A stretch of DNA of 64,000 nt, taken from Xylocopa sonorina (Eukaryota > Arthropoda > Insecta > Hymenoptera > Apidae). The position numbers and the translations under genes were made by a program. Positions 38,397 to 51,701 of this stretch are shown piece by piece. The notes under the pieces were generated by a model, which worked only from the letters and a program-made list of their open reading frames with translations, did no database searches and was not told the DNA's origin. Within the stretch, counting starts at the first letter, position 1, and each line of letters begins with the position of its first letter. The DNA lies in assembly GCF_050948175.1 (NCBI RefSeq), contig NC_135195.1, positions 4,182,001-4,246,000 on the forward strand. The letters are read 5' to 3'.

Positions 38397-41300
38397 ATGT
38401 GCCCAGCACTATTAGAGAATGAAGAACGTTGTTTCGGTGGAATGACATTTTTTGCACAAAGTCATCCAGTTGAAGTTTGTGGTAGCAATGGTTTACCTCT
38501 TACACCAAATTCTATAACCATATATGGAAAATCTCAGTTCTTAAAAACTATCCACCATCCAAATTTGTCCACATATCTTGATATAATTAGGAGTAAACAT
38601 GGTAAGCATTAATATATATAAAAAGAAGTCAGATGATTAGAAGCGTTTTCTATAATTGTTTGATAAGGATAATAATATATTTTTTTACAGAGCGAATAGT
38701 GGTGGTTACCGAATATAATGGGGATCCATTAAACAATAAAGAAAGTTTAAGTATAGATGATATTATGAGAATAACATTTCAATGCTTGTTGGGTTTGGAA
38801 CATATGAATAAAATGAATTTAGTACATAGACATTTAAGTCCTGAGAACATCTTAATTAATAAAAGTGGAAATGTGCAATTATACAATTTCGGTTTATACT
38901 ACATGACAGATAGCGGTAAAAATGTATCTTTTCCTATTGGGTACGATTCATTAACCTTTCTAATAAAGTCATGAATGTTGAAACACAATCTGATGCAAAC
39001 AAGGCGATTGTAAATGAAAGAATCTTTTTATGTCTGATACCATTTATTTTTAGTTACCCAAAATATACGGCACCTGAAGTATTTCTAAGTCCTGGTATCA
39101 GTAGTCCAAAGGTGGATTCTTGGTCTTTAGGTATGATCATTACAGAATTATTAATGGGAAAACCAATATGGCCAAATATGAAGTTATCTCAATGTTTAAG
39201 GAAGGTTTTCAGTTTAATACACTGTGAAACTTCTGTCTTTGAACGTCTTGCAAGAGAAACTAATAGCTACAATGCTTACAAGGTACAACATTTTATATTT
39301 AACAGAACTGTTTATAGTATTAATAAAATTCACATAATATATTATTAATTTTTAAAAACCTAATACAGTTTATTGTTGTATCAGAATTTACCTGATAAAG
39401 TAAAGGAGTTTGTAGAATCTTGTCTTCAAATTCACCCTTCAAAACGTAAAATACCAGAGGAATTATTAAAATTGCCGATATTTGAAGAGTTCCTTATAAA
39501 AAATGAAAAAGAAAAAGAAGAGAATCTTTACAAGAATGTTATAGTTAGAAAAATGGATGAATTATATTATCTGTGGCAACTAGCTGGAGGAGATATTACC
39601 GTGGAGTTAAAGAAACAAGGACTTATCAGATCAAGACCACCTATTTTATCTATTCCGAAGTAATTTCGAGGATTTTATAAATTATCAGATTCTATAAAAG
39701 CAAAACACAATAGATTAATTTTTCTTTTAGTTTAGTAATACTTTTAGGTCAAATGTTTGGCAGAAGAGATACAGCAGGTTTACTTGATCTGCGTGTAGTC
39801 AAAGTTTCTCTTGATACACTCCGTCAACGTTTATCGCATATCCCATATATAGCGGGTTTTCCGTGGTTAACAAATCAGTAGGTACAATAAAGATAAATAT
39901 AAATTTCATTTATCTTCAATTTTATATTAATTGGTTGTTATTTTCTAGAATGCGTGTTCAATCACAAGAAGACTTAATAGATGCTGCTTCTCAATTACCA
40001 TTAATCATAAGAGAAAGAGATACAGAATATCAATTCTATAGGATCGTTTTATATGATAGATTGCTTCAGGTAAATGGAATACTCTGAATTCTTGCTAAGT
40101 TTTATCCGCTAACTACAGATTTGAATATCTCATATTTATTTATATAAAACTCTAAATATTCAGGTTTATCCTATTACTCGAGAAGCAATCGTTGAAGAAG
40201 CACACAAAGATATACCACCACCTGTTAGAGGAGCTGTTTGGGCAGCATTGCTTGGTATTACTGGTGATATTCAGAAACGTTACGATATGATCGATAAAGA
40301 AACGCCTACGCATACAGATCGACAAGTAATTCATCAATAAATTACATCACATTATGTAGATTTATGCTTTAGTATATTAATAATTCCTTAGATAGAGGTA
40401 GATATACCAAGGTGCCATCAATATAGCGAATTACTGTCATCTGGTGCCGGTCATGAGAGATTGCAAAGATTACTCAAAGCATGGGTTCGAAATAACCCAC
40501 ATTATGTTTATTGGCAAGGATTAGATTCATTAACTGCTCCATTTCTTTATCTGAACTTTAATAACGAAGGTAAAAGCTTGAATATAAACTTATTATACTT
40601 ATTGTGATCTTTTCAAATTTTATTATACGCGATGTTTTCATTTTAGCTAGAGCGTTCGAATGTCTGTCTGCATTTATACCAAAATACCTTCATAAATTCT
40701 TTCTGAAAGATAATTCTGCTATTATTCAAGAATATCTAGGAAAATTTTCGCAGATCATAGCTTTCCATGATCCTCAATTAGCTAATCATCTTAGATCAAT
40801 TAATTTTGTGCCAGAACTGTTTGCTATTCCATGGTTTTTAACAATGTTTTCACGTAAGTTATTTATTATTAATATCTTGATTTTTATTTCAGTATTGAAA
40901 ATCAGTATATATATACACTCACGAGCAAGTAAATCGACTCAACCTCCACATATAATGTAAATTTTTTCAAAAATGATGGTTTTATTAAATTAAAACCAAA
41001 AATTTAAGTTTAACATTGAAAATTTATTTAATTTCGTATCTGGAGGTTGAATCGATTTATGTGCTCATGAGTGTATATATATTTTTTCTTATATAATTTT
41101 CAGATGTATTTCCGCTTCATAAGATACTTCATTTATGGGACAAGTTATTATTAGGAGACTCCTCATTTCCACTTTTAGTGGGGCTAGCGATATTAAAACA
41201 ACTGCGCGACTCCCTTTTAACTTCGGGTTTCAACGAGTGTATTTTATTGTTTTCTGATCTTCCCGAAATAGACATAGAGTTATGCGTTAAAGATTCTATG

Positions 41301-42151
41301 ACGATGTACCAAAATACACCACCTAGTATTACTTATAGAAAACATCAATTTAATCAACCAAAGGTATGGAACTCTGTTTCTGTTCAACGCACAGTATGAA
41401 CCATGTAATATCTAAGAAACGATAGTAACGAACATTAGAATACTTATATTTTGATATTCGTAAACTTTAATACTGGGCTGTATTGAAAGAGCTTACTTAT
41501 AATTAGTTACAAGTTTATTTTAAAGCAAATCAAACATTGTTCGTTTTCATGAACAATGACCACCAGGAACATCCTTTTGTCCAAACGTACATTGTAACTA
41601 ATTATGCTTAAATTCCAGGATACAAATTGGTCAGAACCGGAACCAGGTACTGAAAAAATGCCAAGAATTATTGTTGACGACTTTCTAGACCTGTTAGATA
41701 ATAGTCCTGAGAGATTAATAGCTGTAGATGTACGAAATAATATACAGTAAGAATCTCGGTCGTAAAATGAAAACTAAAGTAATTTGAAACCACTTTTATG
41801 CTTGATAATTATGTTGTTTTCGTAGATTTGAAAGAGGTGCTGTAGTAGGTAGTATTAACATTCCATTTTCAAGTGTACAACTTTCTCAAACTCACATTGA
41901 AACTCTTGGACCACATGCAAAGCCACTCGTAGAGAATAAAAATAGTATTGTAGTAATTATCGGACCTCATGATCAAAATAACGCGTTGGTAGGTATATAC
42001 ATATCTCCAATTTTCGATATTAAAACTAAAACCTATTCTATAGTTTGCAGACTTTCTAGTAAAATGTGGAGTTATGGGTGTATGTTCTTTACAAGGAGGA
42101 ATTTCTGGTTTACGAGCGAAATGTCCAAATGTTATAGTAGCAGCGCGGTAA
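38397..42151 (+). CDS. TBCK: TBC domain-containing protein kinase-like protein (TBCK)
   Basis: Thirteen exons join in frame: 38397-38601, 38691-38940, 39054-39282, 39385-39659, 39731-39877, 39949-40069, 40164-40325, 40392-40569, 40647-40853, 41104-41363, 41619-41746, 41826-41988 and 42044-42151, giving 810 residues (human 893). Domain order is pseudokinase, TBC, rhodanese. The kinase part keeps LSPENILI and APEVF but has HRH for HRD and NFG for DFG, so it should be inactive. The TBC domain keeps both catalytic fingers: the arginine in IEVDIPR and the glutamine in YWQG. The rhodanese-like tail reads DVRNNIQFERGAVVGSINIP and lacks the usual cysteine nucleophile. TBCK is a Rab GAP-like protein tied to mTOR signalling, endolysosomes and the FERRY mRNA-transport complex. 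The acceptor of exon 4 (TATCAG) was chosen because the earlier CAG breaks the frame. Confidence 0.93.
40916..41073. mobile_element. 158-bp MITE in a TBCK intron
   Basis: Inverted ends of about 37 bases: CACTCACGAGCAAGTAAATC, then GACTCAACCTCCA on the left (40916-40948), against the complement of TGGAGGTTGAATCGATTTAT, then GTGCTCATGAGTG on the right (41041-41073). Both sides are flanked by TA, the Tc1/mariner target. The interior is AT-rich with no open frame. It sits in the intron between exons 9 and 10, leaving both splice sites intact. Confidence 0.75.
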
Positions 42152-42623
42152 AAACTATATGTGATTGTTACAAATATTTACCATTTTGCGATGTAATATA
42201 AATTACATCGAAACTATATTCTATATAATTGAAAATTTTATAATTTGCATATATATATATATATATACAAATTAAATTTTTATATTCTAACATTTTATTT
42301 AAGAATAATACTTTTGCGTATAAAATTACTGTGATTACTGTAAAATTCTGTCATATCATTGTTTTTAACAGTGAAATTATAAACAAATGATAAGCATATA
42401 TTATGTAGTATATCAATGAAGGAATTAAAACTTTGTTACACATTTATTTATTTAACATAATAGTTGTTTTTACTATATATGAAGTATACTATAATGTCTA
42501 CTTTATCTGCTTTGGGTAGTAACCATAGAAACTGAGTCAAAACATTGAAATCTCAATACATGAAATTCATTTATGTGTACCTTAAAGCTATTTGTGTAGA
42601 CCAAATTCGAGTGTTCTTTAAAC
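42152..42623. other. Intergenic DNA between TBCK and TBC1D32
   Basis: 472 bases, AT-rich, with a (TA)n run at about 42248-42265. It must hold the TBCK 3' UTR and the TBC1D32 promoter, since both genes read rightwards. No further feature is seen. Confidence 0.5.
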
Positions 42624-45600
42624 ATGGAACATAATATTTCTCCAAACCTTCAGAAATGGATAAGGAAATGTTTGAAAAAAGAATTTGAAACAAATGTTCA
42701 AAAATCATTGAAAGAAGACACGAATAATATTGACATAGCTCAAAGGATTATACACTCAAAAGAAATGACTATTTTAGTGAATTCTATGAGAGCTACAATT
42801 GCTGAACAATCCGCTTCGAAAACTGCGTCAACTCCAGCTTTAGATTCTCGACCTCAATCATCTTTTTCTTGTGTTAGTGATCAAACAAGCGAAGATTGGA
42901 ATTCACCGTTAAATAACGACGAATGTTACAATGTCGCTCTAGATAAAATTAATCATGATAAACCTGTTCATGTTAGATTAGCTGGTTACGAAATTCTATT
43001 AAAAAGCGAACTGTCGAATTTAAACAATAATCCCATATGGGAGTCATTACAAAAAGCTTTATTAAATGGCCTTATAGACGAGAGTAGACCTATCTTTGAA
43101 GCTAGTTTACAGGTTCACGCAAAATTACTAACTTGTATGCAATCGCATGATGTTCACTTAAATTTGTTAAATGCCTTTGATGCTCAATATCAGTCACAGA
43201 AAACATTTGAGATATTACCCACACTGATTGCTGGAATTAATTTCAAATTTTTTTTACACGAAAGAGTATTTCGTATAATACACCTTGTAATTCGTTATCA
43301 TGAAGAGAAACTAAAGAGTGCAAGAAATCCTGATAAATCAATAGAAGAACTGATAGAAGAATTTATTATATTTTTGAGCACTCACGAATTTGGAAATGCA
43401 ATGCAACCAAAAACATTAAATATACTGAATATTATTTCCGTATTAGAACCACGTGCTGATTGGAGTAGAAAATGGATTATTAGTTTTGCTACTAGAAAAA
43501 TGTTTTTGACTGCCTTAGGAAAGTCGCCAAATTTATTACAACAGATAATGCATTATGTACTGAAGGGATTGGAAGAGTTATCTCATTCTATAGCAGCTTC
43601 TATTTATGATGATCCAATGGAAGTTATCATTAATGGCAATACAATAGAAACAGTAACTTATCTTCATTGTTTATGTTTCGTATCACAACTTTGTGCTTAC
43701 GAAGCAGGTCGCGAACTTTTAATGGAAAATGTATTTGAAAAACCATTCTCCATTTCCGAATTTTTGATCACCTCTTTAAGAGCTTTAAATAAGTTATCCG
43801 TAGAAACGTCAAGCAGTGTATACGATGTTTCATGTTATGCTCTACAATTTATTTTAGAGAAACCAACAATCTTATATGATTTCGAGTTTTATCATATTGC
43901 ATTATGCCATTTACAATCTCTTTCTGAAAAGAACGTTAAAATATGGACACATACAATAAATATTATATTACATATGTTAGACACAGCAGATGGTTCACGA
44001 TTTCTTATCTCGGAATGTAAAGAACACACAGTAAATTTTGAAAACAATGTGTCCAAATGTCCAGCTATGTTTGTTATAGTAATAGCATCGAGTATGCTAC
44101 GACAACCTTTCTCTATTATAAATATAGAATACCTTCTTAAATTGTTTGAAGTAATACAAAAACTATTTGAAGTATTCGATGTCTACGAGATAATACAGTA
44201 CAAAATAGAGAGAGAATTTTATCCCGCTGTATCATATTTTTACAAAAAATTAGACAAATCGTATGTCGAAAATGAAAAAAAAGCTCAACAGATAAATAGG
44301 TAATTTATATTGTATGTGCCATTTAATTTTATTGACAGAATAATTGCACTAAGAATGAAAAATTTTATTTACAGTGCAGTTAACGCATTGTTAATTAAAA
44401 TAGTATCGATACCATTTGGGTTGAAAGCTCTTGTTCAAGAATCATCAGTATTTCAAGAATTGATCGAGGGATCTATTGCACCTTTGAGGATGACATGGAC
44501 ATCGATAGAAGTTGTCAATTTTGTATCATCAGCTACTTTTTTTCAGTTGGGATATAATATAATTGCCAATCTTGCACCCCATGTTCTGTCTAACTTACTC
44601 TCAGATACTTGTAAAATATTAGAAGATCCACGCTATTTTCACGATCCATGGGATCATGAGAATATTGAGAAGTTTTTGCATATATTAACATTTTTTTCCC
44701 TTAATTTTAAATGTAAGAACAATGACGAAAAAGTTATTTCATTTATTCGTGTATTTAGATCGTAATATATAAAATATTCATTTCCTATGGTTGAAATAAG
44801 TGCACTTTCAAATATAATTAATTGCCATCAATTATTTTAATGAACATTTTACATGCTACGATTTAATAACATTTCAAAATTTACTATTAATTATTTACTT
44901 AAAGTATTTAAAGGTTTTTCAGCATTTATGTCAAACGTTAAGGAATCGTACGATAACGAAGAACATAATTACCCACTTAATTTATCAGAATTGTTTAACG
45001 ATTCGATAAATCCTAAATCAAATTATCATTATTTGGGACTTTTATCATTAAATACTGTAATCTGGAATTTAAATATTTGCTTATATTTATTAGAATTTTT
45101 AAATTTTCAGGTAATGCATTTATATCATATACTTTAGTATTCTTCTTCATATTTTTAATGTATATGAAAATGTTTTGTAGAACATTTTGCTGGAATTAGA
45201 AAATTTCAATATAGATGATGAAACTGAAGAGATAAATACAAAATACATCGATGACTACACTTTAATACGATATAAAATTATATCCAAAACGTATTTTGTT
45301 AAAAGTGTAGAGGAAGAAGAGACTTCGAAATCAGAAGAATACGATTTACCGCAATTACCTCCTGCAAAATCAAACAAAGAACACTTTTCTGTAGAAACTG
45401 AAATTCATACAGTATTAGAAGATTTACTTAAACAAAAGAAACCTGGATTGTTGGATAGCAATTGGGTTGGAGAAATTAGAGAAGCATATAAAGAATCATC
45501 AGAACCAATAAAAGTAGCTAAGTGGATATCTTCTTTTATAAGCATTTTGCACAGATGGCATGCTTTTTAAAATTTTATTTTATTGTTTTACGATGCTTTC

Positions 45601-46972
45601 CAAAAATAAAAATTGTTTTTATTTTCAGAATACAGTACTGATACAATTACTGGATCAAATGCAAAAAGCTATTCCTACCATGGAATGGGAAGAAAATTTT
45701 CAGTGGAAAGAAAATGTATCATCAAGTACTGACTTTTGGTTTGCAGAAGAACTGCATGGAATTGACTTAGTTTTTTATTATACAGAACAAAATGATATTT
45801 TAGAAAATACATCAGAGATGAAAGAGAAGTTACAAGAATTTATAAATGCATGTTATGCATTTATACACTATGAAAGACCAAATAAATATGATGGATTTGA
45901 TTGGTTCTTATCAACAGTGTTCATTATTTGTGAAGGAAACATAGAAAGGTATGCACATAACAACATTGTGAAAAATTTAATATTTTAGCAATGTAATTTT
46001 GTCAAAAGCTATTTTACAAGTAGTAAATAATGAAAACAAGCCTCAGATGACCGCGAATATACCCTTTACCAGTATGTCCTAACTGCTTGAAATTATTTTT
46101 AACAAGCAGTATTGGAAATGCCAGTAGTTTTTTAAAAAAACCTATGCAGGGTAACTCTAGCTAGTCAAAGTATCATCATTGACAGGTCTCAGGTTGAAAA
46201 CTTAGTCATCATTGTAATAAAATAATGCGCTTAAGATAATTATTTATTCATCATCGACCTCTTTGAATATTATCATGATACTGCAAAGTGCAATAATTAA
46301 TTCTAGATGCAAAACGTTTATTACGCAAGTAATTCAATTCCCGGTAACCACGTTTTTGTGGTCGAATTTTGGAAAAGTTGTAGACAAGCATACCAAGGAA
46401 GAATGTGCTACCCAATTTACATTTATGCAGATTTTAGAAAGCATTATTAGTAATGAATTACCACAAATCAAATATGCACTTAAAGTATGTACTTATGAAG
46501 ATATGAATTTCTGAGTATTTTTTGGCACGTGAAAAATTAGTTTAACATTAATTTATGTCGCAATGCAGAATACCTCTGGAATGGACTGGTCCTTGATATG
46601 TAATTTAATGATATCTCAATTTTTTTGGGGTTTACTCCCGTGGTCTCAAATTATGCATTTTTTTGCTATTTCTGTGTTGTTTTCTCCTGATTATGTAATA
46701 TACTATTGTACATCACTTCTACATCATTGCCGGCATACAATAATGGAGAATACGATAAATGGAAAAATGTGGCCTGAACATATGGTATGCATATGTATTG
46801 CACCCATTTTTTACTTTTAATGCATATATAAATGCTTTACGCGCCGTTAATATTATTTTTATAGGTTTTGGATGATTATCAATGTCATAGTTACATCAAG
46901 TTTATGGATAAGTTAGATAAACGATATGGAAACAAAGTTTTACCGAAAATTGCGAGCAAAGGACTCGATTGA
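42624..46972 (+). CDS. TBC1D32: TBC1D32 / protein broad-minded (ciliary TBC-like protein)
   Basis: A large first exon 42624-44299 is followed by 44375-44712, 44923-45110, 45181 to about 45513 or 45561, 45629-45948, 45989-46071, about 46330-46484, 46569-46784 and 46865-46972. The total is about 1,138-1,154 residues (human 1,257). The N-terminal two thirds is helical-repeat-like. The C-terminus, TSGMDWSLICNLMISQFFW then PDYVIYYCTSLLHH, is the degenerate TBC region of broad-minded and lacks the arginine and glutamine fingers of active Rab GAPs. The family acts with CDK20 in cilium assembly and Hedgehog signalling in vertebrates. The donor of exon 4 and the acceptor near 46329 are weak, so those two junctions are uncertain although the frame closes. 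AATAAA lies only four bases after the stop (46976-46981). Confidence 0.83.
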
Positions 46973-47622
46973 ATCAATAAAATACAAAACAAAAATTTTA
47001 GATATTTTTTAAGTAAATACTCATTATACGTTATTAAAGCAATATTTTGTGCATATGCATGTGTGCACGCACATTGAATAATTAGAAACTCTGGAATATT
47101 TCTAACTATATGTTATATACAAAGTAATTTGTTTAATATTATAAAATAGACTTATATATACATATTATAGACTAAGTGATTAGTGCAGGTATTGTTTATA
47201 ATATCTAACTTTTATGAATAATGACAATCAAAATCAACTAATATTATTAGAAACTTAGTCCATACATATGCATGTGAATATATATGTATGTATATACATA
47301 TATTGCGGAAATGATATTAAATCCTGATTAAATAACTAACAAAACAGTTTTTCATTTATTGTCTAATAAAATTCACATCTAGTAATAGTTTAATAAACAT
47401 ATTTCATTGTCTATATGAATGTATTTGTATTTATAGATTTTTTTTTAAAGTATTTTGTACGTAGTATGTGCAATATTTATACAAATCGTACCTTTTAAAC
47501 TCAGGAATAAGATATCAGTTGTAGATCTTTTTTTATTTGTAAAATGCTTCAGAACTGATAGATAAATAACCTTATGTACAATAATGACACAGTACAGCCA
47601 TATAATTCTTATATTAATGGAA
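46973..47622. other. Convergent intergenic DNA between TBC1D32 and AIFM1
   Basis: 650 bases holding two 3' UTRs. An AIFM1 poly(A) signal in minus orientation (TTTATT on plus) lies at 47532-47537. No gene is seen. Confidence 0.5.
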
Positions 47623-50600
47623 TCAGTCATCATGAATAGTGAACAGTTTTGCTACTTCATTTAAATCATCATATTTTGTACCTCTGGCAAGCACCTGCAA
47701 TAAATATGTAATATACAAATGTTTCTTAAACACACATATAGTAAAAAATAAATTTGTTTCTTATTTTTTGTGAATTCTGCAAACATACCTGTCTAGCAAT
47801 GGGCATCCGATTGAAGACATTCCAAAGTACTATTCCAACCACAATATCGTCGCGTAAATAAAAAACAACCCCTTTTCCAAAATCATCATATTTTTTAGAT
47901 TCCTCTGTTAACTTCGTTACTTTTGAATCATCCGTAGCAACTAATTTCTCATTAACTCCTGTGCTCGACTGTACCAAACTTTGCGTTTGTGTTAAGGTTA
48001 ATTTCTATATTACAAAAATATAGGATATAAAAACTACAAAAGTAAATTGTAGTCGTGACGCGTTTAGTAACAAAGAGACACATGTTCGACTTAAATAGTT
48101 AGGTCTTACTTAACTACAATGTTGCAATCATTGTAACGCTACAGTGCAATGCAATACCCGATTTTTATATTTAAGGTTTTAAAGGTTTTATATATATATA
48201 TATTCGAGGTTATAGTATCTTCTTACTTCCTTATTTGAAGACTGCGTGGCTTCATTTGAATTGCTACTGGATGATATTGAAGTCTGAGACTCTGCTGCTT
48301 TTACAAAAACTCCTACAGTTGGCAGTGATGAATCTACAATACCAATTGCCTCATATCCAACCTCTGGCCCCAAATCAGACCAAAACATTGATTGATGCTG
48401 ATATGGTTTTCCTGATGAATATAGAAATATAAATTCCATTATTTCTTATTTTATATGAAATGATATGAAATGATCACCAATATGAAAATGTATTTTTTTT
48501 CTCATGTCCATAAAGCATACATGTTCATCATCCTATCAATATATGATAAACTATTATGTTAACCAATATGACTTTCAGTACACAATGAATATGTTAATGT
48601 TTAACATGGAATATATTATAATATAAATTTCAATTTACTTGCACCAGTCATATTTTCTCCTGCTAATCTTCCTGAAACTACCGCATGATCGTGATGTTCT
48701 ACTCTTCTTCTACCAAGTCTAATATCGTAAAAGCAAGCTGCGTCCCCAGCAACCCAAAGACTGCTTCTTGCTTCTAATTCGGCGTTAACGACGAAACCAC
48801 CTTTTTCATTATCCGTTTCTAAATACGAAGCTTTTGCCAAATGAGTATTTGGTTCAGTGCCTACTGCGACGATTACGTGATCAGCATTAATCTTTCCATG
48901 TACATAAAAAGAAAAAAAAAGTAACCACATAATGTATTATATTTTTAATATTTTTATATAAATCGTTTTGTTAAAACGTACGACATTATTATCCGAAAGA
49001 ACGAGTGATAATTGCCCATTTTTATAAGAATAGTCTTCCACTTCGGAATTAGGAATACAATTAACACCTTCTAACATTGCTTTCTTTGTTGCCCATTCAC
49101 TTAAGTATTGCGGTAGTACTTGATCCATTATAAATTTTTCTTTATACACTTGATATAGCTTTTTATCTTTTGGTACTGAATAAAAATGTAATGAAATACT
49201 ATTTTGATAATTAATGGAACAGTAAAATTAATAATGCAAACATACAATTACGTGCCAGTGAGCAAGCAAGTTCTGATCCAAGAAATCCTCCACCAATTAT
49301 TACTATGTTTTTACACTTAGGATCGTGAATATCATCTTCTAAATTAAGGAAATCTTCTTTTGTTCTAAATGTTACAATTTTGTCTTTAAGGTCGTCTTGA
49401 ATGGATTCAAAAACTGGTAAATTTTTAGGTGATGCACCTGGATAAATATGTTATTAAACTTATATATCCAAATCTTGAAAATATAATAAATATATTACAT
49501 GATAACGTATAGTATTTTAAATGATCAAATATTTCTAGATTATGAAGTTATAGAAAATATGTTTTCTGTTTTACTAATATCCAGAAGTTATTTAATAACA
49601 GATAGAAAAAATTAAAAGCATTATAATTAGAGATAAAGATATATTTCAATTACAAAAAATAGACAATTCACTTATTACTTACCTGTCGCAATTAGACACT
49701 TATCGTATTTTATTACATAACCATCATCAAGTGTCACAGTTTTCTGTGGTGTATCAATTTTTGTAACTTTCCAACCTCTAGCTACAGCCACACCACCTTT
49801 ATCAGATTGACTTAAATTACTGAATTCTGTATAAAATTCAGGCGGCTCATAAAAAATACTGTAAATGTAGATATAATATGCAATGAATTATATATTTATA
49901 CAACCAATTTCTGTGTGTGTGAATAGTTACCTTCTTTGAGCACCATTCCATTGTTTAAAAAGTAATTGTGCACTTATTTTTCTATCCCTATTGTACCAAA
50001 GTTCTTTAGATAGTGGTGGTCTCATATATGGCAAGTCTCCTTCATCTGTTATTACTAAAACCTAAAGCAAACATTTATAATACACTCAGTATATAACTCA
50101 TTAAACTAAAGTAGTAGTAAATCATTAATAAAATTACTAATGATATACCTTAGCCCTAGGGTCTCTGGATTTAATAGATCTAAATGCAGAAAATGCAGCT
50201 GTTCCTCCTCCTATTAAAAGGTAAGGTATTTCTGAAGGGAATGAATGAGAAGTAGATGGAATTTTAGTCTTTTCAAGTGATCTTCTTTTACTTCTCCTTT
50301 CCTTTTTTCCTAAATATATAATAAAAAACCATATGAAAGCATAATCTTTTATAATTTAAACAAAATGTTAAGTTACAATCTATTAGTCTCAACTTACTCT
50401 TACTTACATCCTTTTCTGATATCATTGTAGTAAACCAATTTGATGAAGATATCTATAGAATTGTTTCGATAAAAATATTAAGAAAAGAAACAAACAAATA
50501 ATTTGATACCTTACATGCTATAAAGTCTATTATAACAACTTTTTTAATAATTACTTTTGAATACATTTATTAAAAGAAGATAAACTAAAACAAAACATAA

Positions 50601-51701
50601 TTGTATATAATATGTAATATAATTATTAATTCTAATTAAATAGAAAAAATTATTTTTCAACCAAAATTTGAAGCTTTATTAAAACATGAAAGAGTTAATA
50701 TAATAAAATTACTATACTGTACCGCATATATTGTAACTCCTGCTATCAATAAAGTTGCCACTATCTTCCAATATTGTGGTGGCGACTTCTTACCATTTGA
50801 TTTTTGTGAATCATCTGGTTTTCCGCAAACTTCATAACAAGATGGTGGACAAGATGCATTAGGATAAGATTCACATCTAGGGAGAGGTCTCTTTGATTTT
50901 GAATACATACTTTCAGGTGCACATTCTTCTGGCTTTATGGTGGTGCCTGGAGGCTTATATGTTTTCTTGTCATTTGTATTACTACTATACCACAAATTAT
51001 GGACACTGACAATTCCTAGAACGATAAAGAAACATGAAAAACAACTATAGCAACTTGAAGTTTAAGTAGTAATAATTATATAAATAAAGATAGCAAATAT
51101 TAATAAGTTAAATAGTTTGTTTTACCATATAACTTACTGATAAAAATATATGAAACTTTTCAGTCATTAATTTTCTTAAAATTACGAAAATATAAATTAG
51201 ATTGTTCATTGTTTTATTACAAAATAAGAAATATATATCTCACGGAAGTTAAACATAATTTAAGAATATAAAATAAAATAGACATTAGATTATTTTTCAC
51301 AGGAAACGGCATACGAAGAAAAACATCGAAGAAAATGTAATTATATTTTGAATTTTGAGGTTATATCGCGTGGTGTACTTTCAATCTAAGCGTATCGAGT
51401 ATATAATAGAATATTAATTACAACTGGTTAGAGTATGGACATATACGTACAATTATAAAAGCTGGCTACTAAAAATTGCAATTGAAATATCAAATGATGA
51501 AATAATTCTATATTTAATTGGAAAACAGTAAGAAGTTCAAAAACAGAAATATGATTTTTCATCAATTAGAAAAAGTTATATTTTTAAGAGTAAAGCTTAT
51601 AGATACTTACGAACGTATTTTAAAGGTCGACAAAAATGATTAACTTGCGAATGCCTCGTAAGTTTTGGCAATCGTCCTATAACTCTACCGTAGCTTAACA
51701 T
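47623..51701 (-). CDS. AIFM1: Apoptosis-inducing factor 1, mitochondrial
   Basis: Twelve exons on the minus strand join in frame: 51701-51611, 51015-50723, 50452-50398, 50309-50149, 50061-49931, 49858-49683, 49437-49246, 49175-48982, 48891-48639, 48411-48227, 48004-47789 and 47694-47623, giving 672 residues. Order: basic presequence (MLSYGRVIGRLPKLTRH), a cysteine-rich linker, a membrane anchor (IVATLLIAGVTIYAV, about residues 113-127), FAD-binding LIGGGTAAFSAFRSI, NAD-binding IVIIGGGFLGSELACSLAR, a second FAD contact WVAGDAACFYD, and the AIF C-terminal domain with KPYQHQSMFWSDLGP and the end LFTIHDD. The protein is an inner-membrane NADH oxidoreductase that supports CHCHD4-dependent import and can move to the nucleus in cell death. 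Exon 3 ends with two GTAAGT donors 12 bases apart; only the second keeps the frame. Confidence 0.96.
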
